DNA of 55,590 nt from Pseudomonadota bacterium (GTDB lineage Bacteria > Pseudomonadota > Alphaproteobacteria > Rhizobiales > Devosiaceae), in NCBI GenBank assembly GCA_023436745.1, contig JAEZHZ010000162.1:1-55590 (forward strand), written 5' to 3'. Below the pieces are notes generated by a model. The model saw only the letters and a program-made list of their open reading frames with translations, searched no databases and was not told the origin of the DNA. This document shows positions 8,914 through 17,254 of this stretch, piece by piece. Each line of letters starts with the position of its first letter. Within the stretch, counting starts at the first letter, position 1. A program made the position numbers and the translations under genes.

Positions 8914-8974
8914 ATTGCTGCGCAGCCTGAGGTGCTCCCCGGACGAAGCCACCACGCGTGCGGGGTGATCGATC

Positions 8975-8988
8975 TTGACGTTGGTCAA
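8975..8988 (+). promoter_or_regulatory. Perfect FNR-type palindrome TTGAC-GTTG-GTCAA
   Basis: TTGACGTTGGTCAA is a perfect palindrome in its five-base arms. It is centred about 68 bp before the ATG at 9050, so class II activation would give a leader of about 27 nt. With the site at 8900, it gives this divergent region one box for each direction. Confidence 0.7.
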
Positions 8989-9049
8989 CGCGAGTTGTCC
9001 GCGACCTGCGAAGCTACCGAACGGCGGGCGCCGAACCGGACCAATTTCC

Positions 9050-10729
9050 ATGAGCTACGTCCTGGATCTTCTTCGCGAACCGATCCTTGCCCTCTTCATC
9101 TCGATCGCGCTGGGATATCTCCTCGGAAAGCTGCGGATCGGGCCTGTGGTGCTGGGTCCAACTTGCGGCACACTGTTTGTCGCCTTGGCGGTTGGCCAGG
9201 CAGGAGTCACCGTCAGCGCCGATCTGAAGAATACTGCTTTCGCACTCTTCATCTTCGCCCTTGGTTTTACCGCCGGGCCACAGTTTTTCGTGAATATTCG
9301 CTCTGGATGGCGCTATGGCATCTTCTCGATCATTGAGGTGGTGACGGTCCTCGCTCTGGTGGCTATCGCCACCGTAGTCTTTCGCTTCGATCCGGGTACG
9401 AGCTCCGGGCTCTTTGCTGGAGCCGCAACAGAGTCCGCGGTCCTCGGAACCGCAGGCGACGCCATTCACAATCTGAGTATTTCCGCCGATGAGGCCAGCC
9501 GGCTCCAGGCCAATCTGGCGACTGCGTACAGCGTGACCTACATTTTCGGGCTCGTGGCAATCATCGTGTTTGTGACACAGGTTGCGCCGCTGATCCTGCG
9601 CATCGATCTCAACGCCGAAACCCGCAAGCTGGAAGAGAAGCTGGGTTCAAAGGATGAGGGGTTTGAGCCCGGCCTGCCGACCCTCGTGGGACGGGCGTTC
9701 CTCGCCGGCCCCACCGCGGGAGGAACAGTGGGCGACTTCGAGAACAGCCGCGGGAACGTGGTCACTATCGAGCGTATCCAACGGGGCGATCAGGTCATCG
9801 AGGCTGAACCGGACACGATGATCGAACCCGAAGACATCCTGTTCGTCATTGGCCGCCGCAACGCCGTGATCACCGCGCAGGACAAACTCGGTGAGGAGGT
9901 ACCCCTCCCCAGCAGCAGCAGCAATGTTCCAATCACGCAGGTGCAGACAGTGCTCACGCAAAAGGAGGCGTTCGGACTGAGCGTGAGGCAGATGCGCCAG
10001 CTGGCGATCAAACATGGGCATCGCGGGGTCTTCATCTCCGCCATCCGGCGGATGAACAACACCATCCCGGTACTGCCAGGGACGAAGCTGCAACAGGGGG
10101 ACGTCGTCACGCTCTACGGAACTGAGGCGGCCACCTCGAAGGCAGTCGAAGCCATGGGGCACAAGCTGCCGCCAACCAACCAGACTGACATGCTTTTTCT
10201 GGGACTCGGCGTCGTAGTGGGTCTGCTCATCGGCAGCCTCAGTTACAAGTCGGGAGCACTCGACCTGACCCTTGGCACCGGCGGTGGTGCGCTCGTGTCA
10301 GGACTGGTCTTTGGATGGCTGCACATGACGTACCCCCTTCACGGGTTCATCCCAGTGCCAGCCGCCGAGTTCATGAAGGACTTCGGCCTTTCCGCCTTCA
10401 TCGCCTCGGTGGGTCTGGCTGCCGGTCCCGACGCCATCCAGCTTCTTGCGCAACATGGCCTGCAGCTTCCCCTGCTGGGTCTGCTCGTCTCGGTCGTACC
10501 CGCACTGATCTCGCTGCTGGTCGGCTGGAAGCTCATGAAGATCGAAGCACCCATCCTGCTTGGCGCCATTGCCGGTCAACATTGCTCAACCCCCACGATC
10601 ACTGCTTTGGTGTCACAGTCGAAGAGCAACATTCCGGTGATCGGCTATACGGTCACCTATGCGATCTCGAACGTGCTTCTGCCACTCATGGGCCCGGTAG
10701 TGGTGGGCGTGGCCGTAGCACTTCAGTGA
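9050..10729 (+). CDS. AspT/YidE-family transporter with two TrkA-C domains
   Basis: The 559-residue membrane protein has the AspT layout: a first membrane half (about 1-185, with the block GLFAGAATESAVLGTAGDAI), two central TrkA-C (RCK_C) regulatory domains (about 205-370), and a second membrane half (about 385-559) ending in QHCSTPTITALVSQSKSNIPVIGYTVTYAISNVLL. The family includes the aspartate:alanine antiporter AspT. This copy is not beside aspD; a second paralogue is (17255-18940). Its substrate may therefore be another carboxylate or amino acid. ATG 9050 is the natural start for the first membrane helix, although its ribosome binding site is weak. It has its own FNR-type promoter and ends 15 bp from the convergent efflux operon. 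Confidence 0.85.
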   Translation: MSYVLDLLREPILALFISIALGYLLGKLRIGPVVLGPTCGTLFVALAVGQAGVTVSADLKNTAFALFIFALGFTAGPQFFVNIRSGWRYGIFSIIEVVTVLALVAIATVVFRFDPGTSSGLFAGAATESAVLGTAGDAIHNLSISADEASRLQANLATAYSVTYIFGLVAIIVFVTQVAPLILRIDLNAETRKLEEKLGSKDEGFEPGLPTLVGRAFLAGPTAGGTVGDFENSRGNVVTIERIQRGDQVIEAEPDTMIEPEDILFVIGRRNAVITAQDKLGEEVPLPSSSSNVPITQVQTVLTQKEAFGLSVRQMRQLAIKHGHRGVFISAIRRMNNTIPVLPGTKLQQGDVVTLYGTEAATSKAVEAMGHKLPPTNQTDMLFLGLGVVVGLLIGSLSYKSGALDLTLGTGGGALVSGLVFGWLHMTYPLHGFIPVPAAEFMKDFGLSAFIASVGLAAGPDAIQLLAQHGLQLPLLGLLVSVVPALISLLVGWKLMKIEAPILLGAIAGQHCSTPTITALVSQSKSNIPVIGYTVTYAISNVLLPLMGPVVVGVAVALQ

Positions 10730-10743
10730 AGCGGAACGTATGG

Positions 10744-12264
10744 TTAGAGCCCCTGCGGGCTCGTCAGCGTACCGGTCGCGAATGCCAGCGTAGCCGCTGC
10801 CGACAGTGCATTGCTCCGCGCTTGCGCCTGCGCGTACTGCGCCTTGAGCAGGCCGGTTTGAGCCACGCTGATGTCGGACAGCGTGCCCAGGCCGTTCCGA
10901 TAGTACTCGAGGGCAGCGTCGTAGTTGGTGCTGCCGGCGGAGACCAGTGCGGTTGCTGCGGAGTATCCCGACAGGCTCGTCCGCAGTACGTCGTAAGCTA
11001 CCACGATCTCCTCGGCAGCAGTGGTCTGCAGTCTCGCGAAATCGTAGGCGGAGCTCGCGGCGTTCGCCAGTGCGGTCTCACGTTGCGCAGCACGCAAGCC
11101 GCCATCGAAGACGGGCACTGTAACCCCCAGCAACAGGGTGGCGTTCGGCTGACTGACATGGAGGTGGGCGGCCTCGGGGAAGCGACTATCCCGTACGCTA
11201 TATGAACCGAGCACGGCATTCGCTGAGGCGCTGAGCGCGATCTTGGGCAGGAACGCCGCGTCGGCAGCCAGTATGCCCTGTTCGCTCGCCTTCACCTGAG
11301 CGAAGGCGGCCTGAACGTCGGCGCGTCGCTGCAGGGACGCAATTATCAGCTCCTCAAGGTTCGAAGGGATGCTCCGGGGAAGTGGTTTGGAGCCGACGTC
11401 CTGCACCTTTATGGTCAAGGTCGGAGAGATGCCCATGGCGCTCAGCAACGCCGCATAATAGCTCCGCTCCTGGCTGATGGCCTGGGACAGGTCGAACTCG
11501 GCCTGAGCAACCTGCTGCTTGGCCTGAGCGACCTCCATGGTCGTGCCTATGCCCTGGCCCAGCCGGGCTTCCGCGGCCTCCAGCACAATCTTGCTGTTCT
11601 CCAGCGCCTCGCGATTGATCCGGCTCTCCGCGCGGCTCGCACCGTACTGGTAATATGCGTTGGCGACGTCGAAGATCAGCTGCTGGTGGACACCACTGAA
11701 GCCGACATTGGCGGCAAAGGAGAGCTGCTGGGAGGCCGCAAGAGCGGCGTCGCGCGCGCCAAAGTCAAACAGCAGCCACTGGATGGCTACTGATGGAATT
11801 GCCTGAAGCCCGGAGGTCGTCAGCGTCCCACTCGGAATGTCGAAGAGCGGGGTATCGAGGCCTGGGGCTGTGTTGGACGTGATGGCGTAACCGGCCAGGA
11901 CGTCTGCCGAGAGGACCGGCAGATATGCCGCCTCTGCCACTCCGGCGGCTGCAGCGGCGGATCGCGCTCTCTCCCACGCCGCACCAGTGGCCGGATTGGC
12001 CATCTGGGCGATATTGATCAGTTCTGCCAGGCTGTAGCTTTTCGAACGATCGAGGTTAGGCGTTGCCACCACGATCGGCATGGAAGGGTCAGACACCAAG
12101 GCATAATTGTCGGACTGAATGTTGACCGCGGGCTGCCCCGCTTCCCCGATATAGGGTGTCGTCGGCGTCGCCGGTGCGAGTTTCATCGCCGAAGTGGTGC
12201 AAGCGACAAGACCGACACCGAGCAGTACGAAACAGATAACCCGACAACAGGTACGCACGGCCAT
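10744..12264 (-). CDS. Outer-membrane factor lipoprotein, TolC/MdtP-like
   Basis: The 506-residue protein starts with a lipoprotein signal peptide (lipobox LVAC, followed by TTS). It then shows the duplicated TolC/OEP helical repeat: YSLAELINIAQMANPATGAAWERAR early, and the second-half block RADVQAAFAQVKASEQGILAADAAFLPKIALSAS divided by the pattern AAQRETALANAAS. It should form the outer-membrane channel of the tripartite pump encoded just upstream, corresponding to mdtP in the E. coli ytcA-mdtNOP order. The ATG at 12264 shares its A with the TGA of the preceding gene, so the two are translationally coupled; a GTG at 12267 is possible. It is the last gene of the long minus-strand operon. Confidence 0.88.
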   Translation of the reverse strand: MAVRTCCRVICFVLLGVGLVACTTSAMKLAPATPTTPYIGEAGQPAVNIQSDNYALVSDPSMPIVVATPNLDRSKSYSLAELINIAQMANPATGAAWERARSAAAAAGVAEAAYLPVLSADVLAGYAITSNTAPGLDTPLFDIPSGTLTTSGLQAIPSVAIQWLLFDFGARDAALAASQQLSFAANVGFSGVHQQLIFDVANAYYQYGASRAESRINREALENSKIVLEAAEARLGQGIGTTMEVAQAKQQVAQAEFDLSQAISQERSYYAALLSAMGISPTLTIKVQDVGSKPLPRSIPSNLEELIIASLQRRADVQAAFAQVKASEQGILAADAAFLPKIALSASANAVLGSYSVRDSRFPEAAHLHVSQPNATLLLGVTVPVFDGGLRAAQRETALANAASSAYDFARLQTTAAEEIVVAYDVLRTSLSGYSAATALVSAGSTNYDAALEYYRNGLGTLSDISVAQTGLLKAQYAQAQARSNALSAAATLAFATGTLTSPQGL

Positions 12265-14258
12265 CACATAGCCTCAAGTGTCTCGGAAAAATCGAGCAGC
12301 AACTTACGGTAGGCGTAGGTCAGATCGAGGAGGTCGCCTCGCCAGGGAGCGCGCCTCGGGGCCTTCAGTGCGAGGCGCTCCAGCCGCCCCAGAGATTGGG
12401 TAGCCTTCTGCAGCGCCTGTTCCAGGATCGACAAATCCCTGAACGCAGGATCGACCATAGCATCGGCCGCCAGGCGCAAGAACCCGGCCACTGACGCTTC
12501 CTGGGCTTTAGTTGCCACTTTGACACTATAGGGCGCGCCAAACAGATAACGATTGCCGCTGCGAAGCAGCTGCATCTGCGCCATCTGCGGCAGGATGTCG
12601 TCGGACTTGGCGACTATTGCCGGCAATTTCTTGAACATTGGCAGCCGTTTGCGCAGCCAGCTCGGTTCAAAGACCGACAAGCGCGCCAGGCGGGTTGCCT
12701 CGCCGAAGGATGAGGCGGCTTCCGCGATGCCCGCGGCAGGGCGTCGGGTGAGTTCGGCGAGTCTGTTCATCCCGTCCGCGAGGTTCCGGTTCACAGCGGC
12801 ACCTACGCTGGTTGGCCAGAAGCTCAGAAACACAATCGCTACGACCACGTTTCCAATCAGGATACCCAGCACGCGATTGGTCGCCACCCCGACATCGAGA
12901 CTGGGGCCATAGCCGTGGAGTACGCAAAGAAAGAATGCCAGCGCCATCTGCCACCCGGCGTACTCGATGAGTACCGAGCCGTTTGCCACCCAGGCGGCAA
13001 TGAAGCTACAGACGCCCACCAGCAGGATCAGGTGACCTATGTCGGTCATGTGGGGCATGAGGAAGACGATGCTCGCCACCCCGAGCGCCGCTCCGAGGAG
13101 GCACCCGACAATCCGCAGGGTGGCCTTGTGCAGGGTCTCGCCGGTGGTGCCCAGGGCGACATAGAAGCAGGTGATCATGGCCGTGTGAATCTCGAACCAG
13201 TCCCGCGTGGTGTAGATCCCATAGGTGATGAAGACGGCCAGCATCGCCTTGAGGGCGAAGTGCAGGTGTTCTGCATTACTCAGGTCAATCGGAGAGATTG
13301 CCAGTGCCAGGGCCGCAGCCTTTCTCTCGGGGGGCGGCCCGGTCAGGGAGCGGGCCAGTCGCTCGGTGGCCTGTGCCATGGGCACACGCCCTGCCTCTAC
13401 AATTGCAGGTCTCCAGCCGGGGGGAAGGCTCCGCCTGCTCGCCACCGTAGTAGCCATTCGGTCGAGTTGAGAAGCAAGCGCCGGGTCCTTGGGGGATCCG
13501 ACGCTGGCGGCGAGTATGTCCTGTGATGCGGGGATGGCCGCCGCCAGGCGGTCTGCTTCCACGTTGGTGGCCAAGCCGAGAAAAGTGCCGAGCCGAACCG
13601 GTGACGACAGTTCCTCGATATCCTCGGCCAGGAGCCTCGACACCTCCTTGCGGGGGACCTTCTCGCCGCGAAGCAGTGCCGCGGCCATAGCGAGCCGCCT
13701 CGCAAGGCCATGTCGGGCGAGTTCGGCGGGGTTGGGCCCGAACAGCATGTTTACAACCACCAGCGCCGCCATGGGGAAGAACACGACCACCCACATCCAG
13801 CTCAGTCCGCGCGAGAGCAACTCCGGCAGGGGCACGAAGTCCTCGAGCGTCAGCACAAAGGCGAACACGAAGCCGACCGTAGCCCCAATGGAGCCGGCAC
13901 TGGTCGCCACGGACATGTACATTCCGGTGAAGGTGAAGGCTGCGATCAGAGCCACGCGCAACATGGGGTCGTCGGAGGCGAACTGGAGGACAACAATGCC
14001 GAGAAGAATGCCTACCGAGGCCGCGATGACCAGCCCGACGGCAATCAGTATTCCGCTGGCGGCGTTGTTTCGGCTGGCGAAGAAGACGAGGTAGCAGGAG
14101 AGTGCCGCCTCCGGAACTTCGAGACTCATCGAGAGCACGACCACGATCACGCAGCACAGCGCCGTTCGGAAGGAGGCTCCCAGGCGGCCCGGGCGCGGCT
14201 TGAGCTCGTCGACTATGGTGGCGGTGAAGCCACGCTCAGGGCGGCGAGGCTGGATCAT
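12264..14258 (-). CDS. FUSC-family inner-membrane efflux protein, MdtO-like
   Basis: The 664-residue protein has two blocks of five to six membrane helices (about 30-180 and 350-490), separated and followed by soluble segments. This is the architecture of the fusaric-acid-resistance/aromatic-acid-exporter family (FUSC, AaeB, MdtO). Family blocks include ALSCYLVFFASRNNAASG and GGWQMALAF-like AGWQMALAFFLCVLHGYGP. The pump is expected to export aromatic acids or similar amphipathic compounds. The ATG at 14258 follows GGAGG and overlaps the end of the HlyD-type gene by 23 bp. With the genes on either side it reproduces the gene order of the E. coli mdtNOP operon. Confidence 0.9.
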   Translation of the reverse strand: MIQPRRPERGFTATIVDELKPRPGRLGASFRTALCCVIVVVLSMSLEVPEAALSCYLVFFASRNNAASGILIAVGLVIAASVGILLGIVVLQFASDDPMLRVALIAAFTFTGMYMSVATSAGSIGATVGFVFAFVLTLEDFVPLPELLSRGLSWMWVVVFFPMAALVVVNMLFGPNPAELARHGLARRLAMAAALLRGEKVPRKEVSRLLAEDIEELSSPVRLGTFLGLATNVEADRLAAAIPASQDILAASVGSPKDPALASQLDRMATTVASRRSLPPGWRPAIVEAGRVPMAQATERLARSLTGPPPERKAAALALAISPIDLSNAEHLHFALKAMLAVFITYGIYTTRDWFEIHTAMITCFYVALGTTGETLHKATLRIVGCLLGAALGVASIVFLMPHMTDIGHLILLVGVCSFIAAWVANGSVLIEYAGWQMALAFFLCVLHGYGPSLDVGVATNRVLGILIGNVVVAIVFLSFWPTSVGAAVNRNLADGMNRLAELTRRPAAGIAEAASSFGEATRLARLSVFEPSWLRKRLPMFKKLPAIVAKSDDILPQMAQMQLLRSGNRYLFGAPYSVKVATKAQEASVAGFLRLAADAMVDPAFRDLSILEQALQKATQSLGRLERLALKAPRRAPWRGDLLDLTYAYRKLLLDFSETLEAM

Positions 14259-15282
14259 CCTGCCTCCGTGCCCCGCTCACCACCACCACCGCCGAGGCGC
14301 CGATCCGCAGCAGCGATGCGGGCGCGTCGTGCATCTCGATGTAGACCGGAAACCGCTTGGCTACTCTTACCCAGTTCAACGAGTTGGCTACCACGGGAAG
14401 GCCCAGCAGCGTCACCTCGTCAGTGGTTCTGACACCCCAGCCAAGAGCCGAGACTGTTCCCTGCACTGCCCGCTCCGGGTCAGCCATGATGAACACCTCC
14501 ACCGCGTCTCCCACTGCGATTTCCGGCAGCTGCGTTTCCCGAAAGAAGGCCACCGCCTCCCATGCCGAGGAGTCGATGATGGCGAATACCGCCTCCCCCG
14601 TGAGGACATACTCGCCCCGTGCGGTGGTGAGCCCGGAGATGATGCCGTCTATGGGTGCTCTGACCGTGGTGTTTTCCAGGTCTCGCTCAGCCAGGGCGAC
14701 TGCGGCCCCTGCCACGTCGACCTGGGCGCGGCGGGTATCAAGTGTGCCTATGACCTCGGTAGCGCCCTGTGACTGCTGGACTGCCTGGTCCAGGCTGACC
14801 AGGGCATCGTTATAGGCTGTGCGCGCCTGATCGACCTGTTGGGCAGTGACGAAGCCACGCTCCAGCAAGGGGGTCAGACGATCGAGGGTCTGCTTGGCAA
14901 GTTCTGCATTGAATTGGGCACGTTCTATCTGCTTTTCGGCAACGTCGGCGTTGGACTCTTCAGTCAGGATGTTCCTTTCCCCCTGTGCTACTTCGGATTC
15001 TGCAGCGCGGAGCTCCGCCTGGGCCTGCTCGAGCCTCAGGCGATATGGCTCAGGGTCGATCTGAATAAGGACATCACCCTCCTTCACCTCGGCGTTGTTC
15101 TGGACCGGGATGGACAGGATGCGTCCGGGCACGTTGGAGGAGACCTGAACGACGGGAGCGTCGATCTCGGCCGCGTCGGACTGAGGGTGGGTACTGCCCT
15201 CCCCCCAGGCGAGATAGACCATGAAGGCGGTGAGGGCGAAGGTCCCGAAGCCGATGATCTTGGCCAGGAAATTCCTGATCAT
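14236..15282 (-). CDS. Membrane fusion protein, HlyD/MdtN-like
   Basis: The 348-residue periplasmic adaptor has one N-terminal membrane helix (about 8-27). A lipoyl half-motif (VVQVSSNVPGRILSIPVQNNAEVKEGDVL) and a helical hairpin (about 85-190) follow, then the returning lipoyl half (TVRAPIDGIISGL) and a beta-barrel domain. It should link the FUSC protein to the TolC-like channel. The ATG at 15282 overlaps the TGA of the YtcA-like gene by four bases (ATGA), so I reject the upstream in-frame start. It corresponds to mdtN of E. coli. Confidence 0.9.
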   Translation of the reverse strand: MIRNFLAKIIGFGTFALTAFMVYLAWGEGSTHPQSDAAEIDAPVVQVSSNVPGRILSIPVQNNAEVKEGDVLIQIDPEPYRLRLEQAQAELRAAESEVAQGERNILTEESNADVAEKQIERAQFNAELAKQTLDRLTPLLERGFVTAQQVDQARTAYNDALVSLDQAVQQSQGATEVIGTLDTRRAQVDVAGAAVALAERDLENTTVRAPIDGIISGLTTARGEYVLTGEAVFAIIDSSAWEAVAFFRETQLPEIAVGDAVEVFIMADPERAVQGTVSALGWGVRTTDEVTLLGLPVVANSLNWVRVAKRFPVYIEMHDAPASLLRIGASAVVVVSGARRQDDPASPP

Positions 15283-15554
15283 ATCTGCCCTGCCCACACC
15301 AACCAGATGCCGATGCCCGCGCTGATGGCCAGGCAGAGGTACACCAGGGGCGGAGCGGGAAGGTATTCTTCAAGCTGAAGGGCCGCGAACAGGAACCGCA
15401 GGGCCACGGCGACTAGAATGCCGCCAACGGCGCAGATTATCCAGGCGGGAAAGTAGGATCCGAAGATGGGAACAGCGGGTGCGCCAGCCGTCTGGCTGCA
15501 CCCCTGCAAGGCGACAGCAAGGACCAGAACTGAGCCCAGTCGTGCCGATTGCAC
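15279..15554 (-). CDS. YtcA-like small membrane lipoprotein
   Basis: A 91-residue protein with a lipobox (LQGC), the block PAVPIFGSYFPAWIICAVGG typical of YtcA, and two membrane helices. YtcA proteins are encoded ahead of mdtNOP-type pumps, and their function is unknown. It starts at GTG 15554 with a strong AGGAGG five bases upstream, 69 bp after the aspD stop. It overlaps the next gene by four bases. The DUF1656 proteins in comparable operons occupy the same position, but the lipobox favours YtcA. Confidence 0.8.
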   Translation of the reverse strand: MQSARLGSVLVLAVALQGCSQTAGAPAVPIFGSYFPAWIICAVGGILVAVALRFLFAALQLEEYLPAPPLVYLCLAISAGIGIWLVWAGQI

Positions 15555-15622
15555 TCAAACCTCCTTCCTTGCAGTCCGCTGGCTCGTGCGTCAGGGTACA
15601 GGCACCCGGCTGGCACCGGGTG

Positions 15623-17221
15623 TCATCCACCCGTCTTGGTCTTCCGGAACTCGGCGTAGTACTCCTCGGCCAGTTTCCGCAGTGACCGGCCGATAGCCGC
15701 GTACTGGTATTCCTGCAGGTTGGCCAACGAGGCCCTTGCCGCCGGATGCGGCGCCTTGAAGCCACTTCCCGGCAGAAGGACGACGCCCGTCTCCTCAGCA
15801 ATACGGAACAGGATCTCCGTCGGATTCTGGGTCTTCATCACCCAGTCGGCGAACTCGTCTCCCCATATATGACGGCAGGTCGCCTCAAGATCGACCAGCG
15901 TGTAGTAGTCCACACTGTTCGGGTTCTGATCGTCGGGAGCACCAAGTTGCTCGTGCAGCACATCGTCTCGGCGACGCACGAGTGTCCTGAGGGCCTGCTT
16001 GTAGTCCTGGCGGGAGTCCATCATGTTGAACAGCGCGAACAGCACCATCTGTACCTGCTGGGGCGTCGACAGCCCGGCCGTGTGGTTGAGGGCAACTGCG
16101 CGGCTGTCCGCCACCAGCCTGTCGATGAACTTGAGCTTGCCTGGATCCGGGGTCAGTGAGGAGTAACGCTCATTCAACTGGGTCCGGTCCGATTCCGGCA
16201 GGTTGCGGATCGCCTTGTCGATGATGTTGTCTTGGGTGAGCGCTATCACCCCCAGCCGCCATCCGGTGGCCCCGAAATACTTCGAGAAAGAATAGACGAG
16301 AATCGTGTTGTCCGGGCAGATTGCGAACAGAGAACGGAAGTCGTCCGCGAAGGTACCATAGACATCGTCTGTGAGAATTATCAGGTCCGGCCGCTTCTGC
16401 ACTATCTCTGCGATTGCCTGCAGGCTTTCATCGTCCATCTTCACAGAGGGAGGGTTGCTGGGATTCACGAGAAAGAAGGCCTTGATGGCGGGATCCTCCA
16501 GCTTCCTTATCTCGGACAGCGGGTACTGCCATTGGCGCGCCGGATCCGCATCAACGGCGACCACCTCGAGCTGGTAGTCACCGAGTTCGGGAATCTCGAG
16601 ATACGGCGTGAATATCGGAGCGCCGAGTGCGATCTTGTCTCCCGGCTTGATGAGCTTGTTCACCTTCAGAGAGGCGAAAATGTATGCCATTGCGGCGGTG
16701 CCGCCCTCTACTGCAAAGAGGTCGAACGCCTGCCTGCTCATCGCCGTGGCGCCCATCTCTATCGCAACGTACTCTTTTACGATCTGCTCGCTGATGGTCA
16801 GCATCCGGTCCGGCACCGGGTAGTTGCACCCGAGTATGCCATTCACCATTTCCAGCAGGAAAGCCTCGGCGTCCAAGCCGAGTTGGTCCCGTACATAGGA
16901 CAGGCACTTGCGCAGAAGGACCACACCCGGACGGTCAGCGTTCTCGCCGAGGAACTGCTCGAAACGGGCCACCAGACCGTCCGAGCGCGCAAACCCACCA
17001 ACGCCTTCAGGCATGAACGAGAAGGACGCTTCGGACTCGCTGATAGCGAACATGCCCAACTGAAAGAACGCACGGCGCGGCAGAGTGGCGAGGAAATTCG
17101 GATTCCCGCGCCCCGCATTGAGCATGATCCGGTCACGCTGGTTACCCGCCAGCTTGATGAGTTCGTCCTTCAGTTCGAAGGGGCTGAGTTTGGCAAATCT
17201 TGAATAGTCCACCTTGTTCAC
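15623..17221 (-). CDS. aspD: Aspartate 4-decarboxylase
   Basis: The 532-residue PLP enzyme matches the bifunctional aspartate aminotransferase/aspartate 4-decarboxylase family in length and motifs: LNAGRGNPNFLATLPRRAFF near the N-terminus, ILTDDVYGTF, and the PLP-binding lysine in SFSKYFGATGWRLG (Lys 314). It converts L-aspartate to L-alanine and CO2, consuming a proton in the cytoplasm. Paired with an AspT antiporter (the gene 33 bp upstream) this yields proton-motive force. The start is GTG 17221 with AGAGGA seven bases upstream. It is the second gene of the aspT-aspD-ytcA-mdtNOP-like operon. Linking aspartate decarboxylation to an efflux pump is unusual. Confidence 0.93.
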   Translation of the reverse strand: MNKVDYSRFAKLSPFELKDELIKLAGNQRDRIMLNAGRGNPNFLATLPRRAFFQLGMFAISESEASFSFMPEGVGGFARSDGLVARFEQFLGENADRPGVVLLRKCLSYVRDQLGLDAEAFLLEMVNGILGCNYPVPDRMLTISEQIVKEYVAIEMGATAMSRQAFDLFAVEGGTAAMAYIFASLKVNKLIKPGDKIALGAPIFTPYLEIPELGDYQLEVVAVDADPARQWQYPLSEIRKLEDPAIKAFFLVNPSNPPSVKMDDESLQAIAEIVQKRPDLIILTDDVYGTFADDFRSLFAICPDNTILVYSFSKYFGATGWRLGVIALTQDNIIDKAIRNLPESDRTQLNERYSSLTPDPGKLKFIDRLVADSRAVALNHTAGLSTPQQVQMVLFALFNMMDSRQDYKQALRTLVRRRDDVLHEQLGAPDDQNPNSVDYYTLVDLEATCRHIWGDEFADWVMKTQNPTEILFRIAEETGVVLLPGSGFKAPHPAARASLANLQEYQYAAIGRSLRKLAEEYYAEFRKTKTGG

Positions 17222-17254
17222 TTGCTGGTCCTCTCGCGATCTGTGTGGTTGATC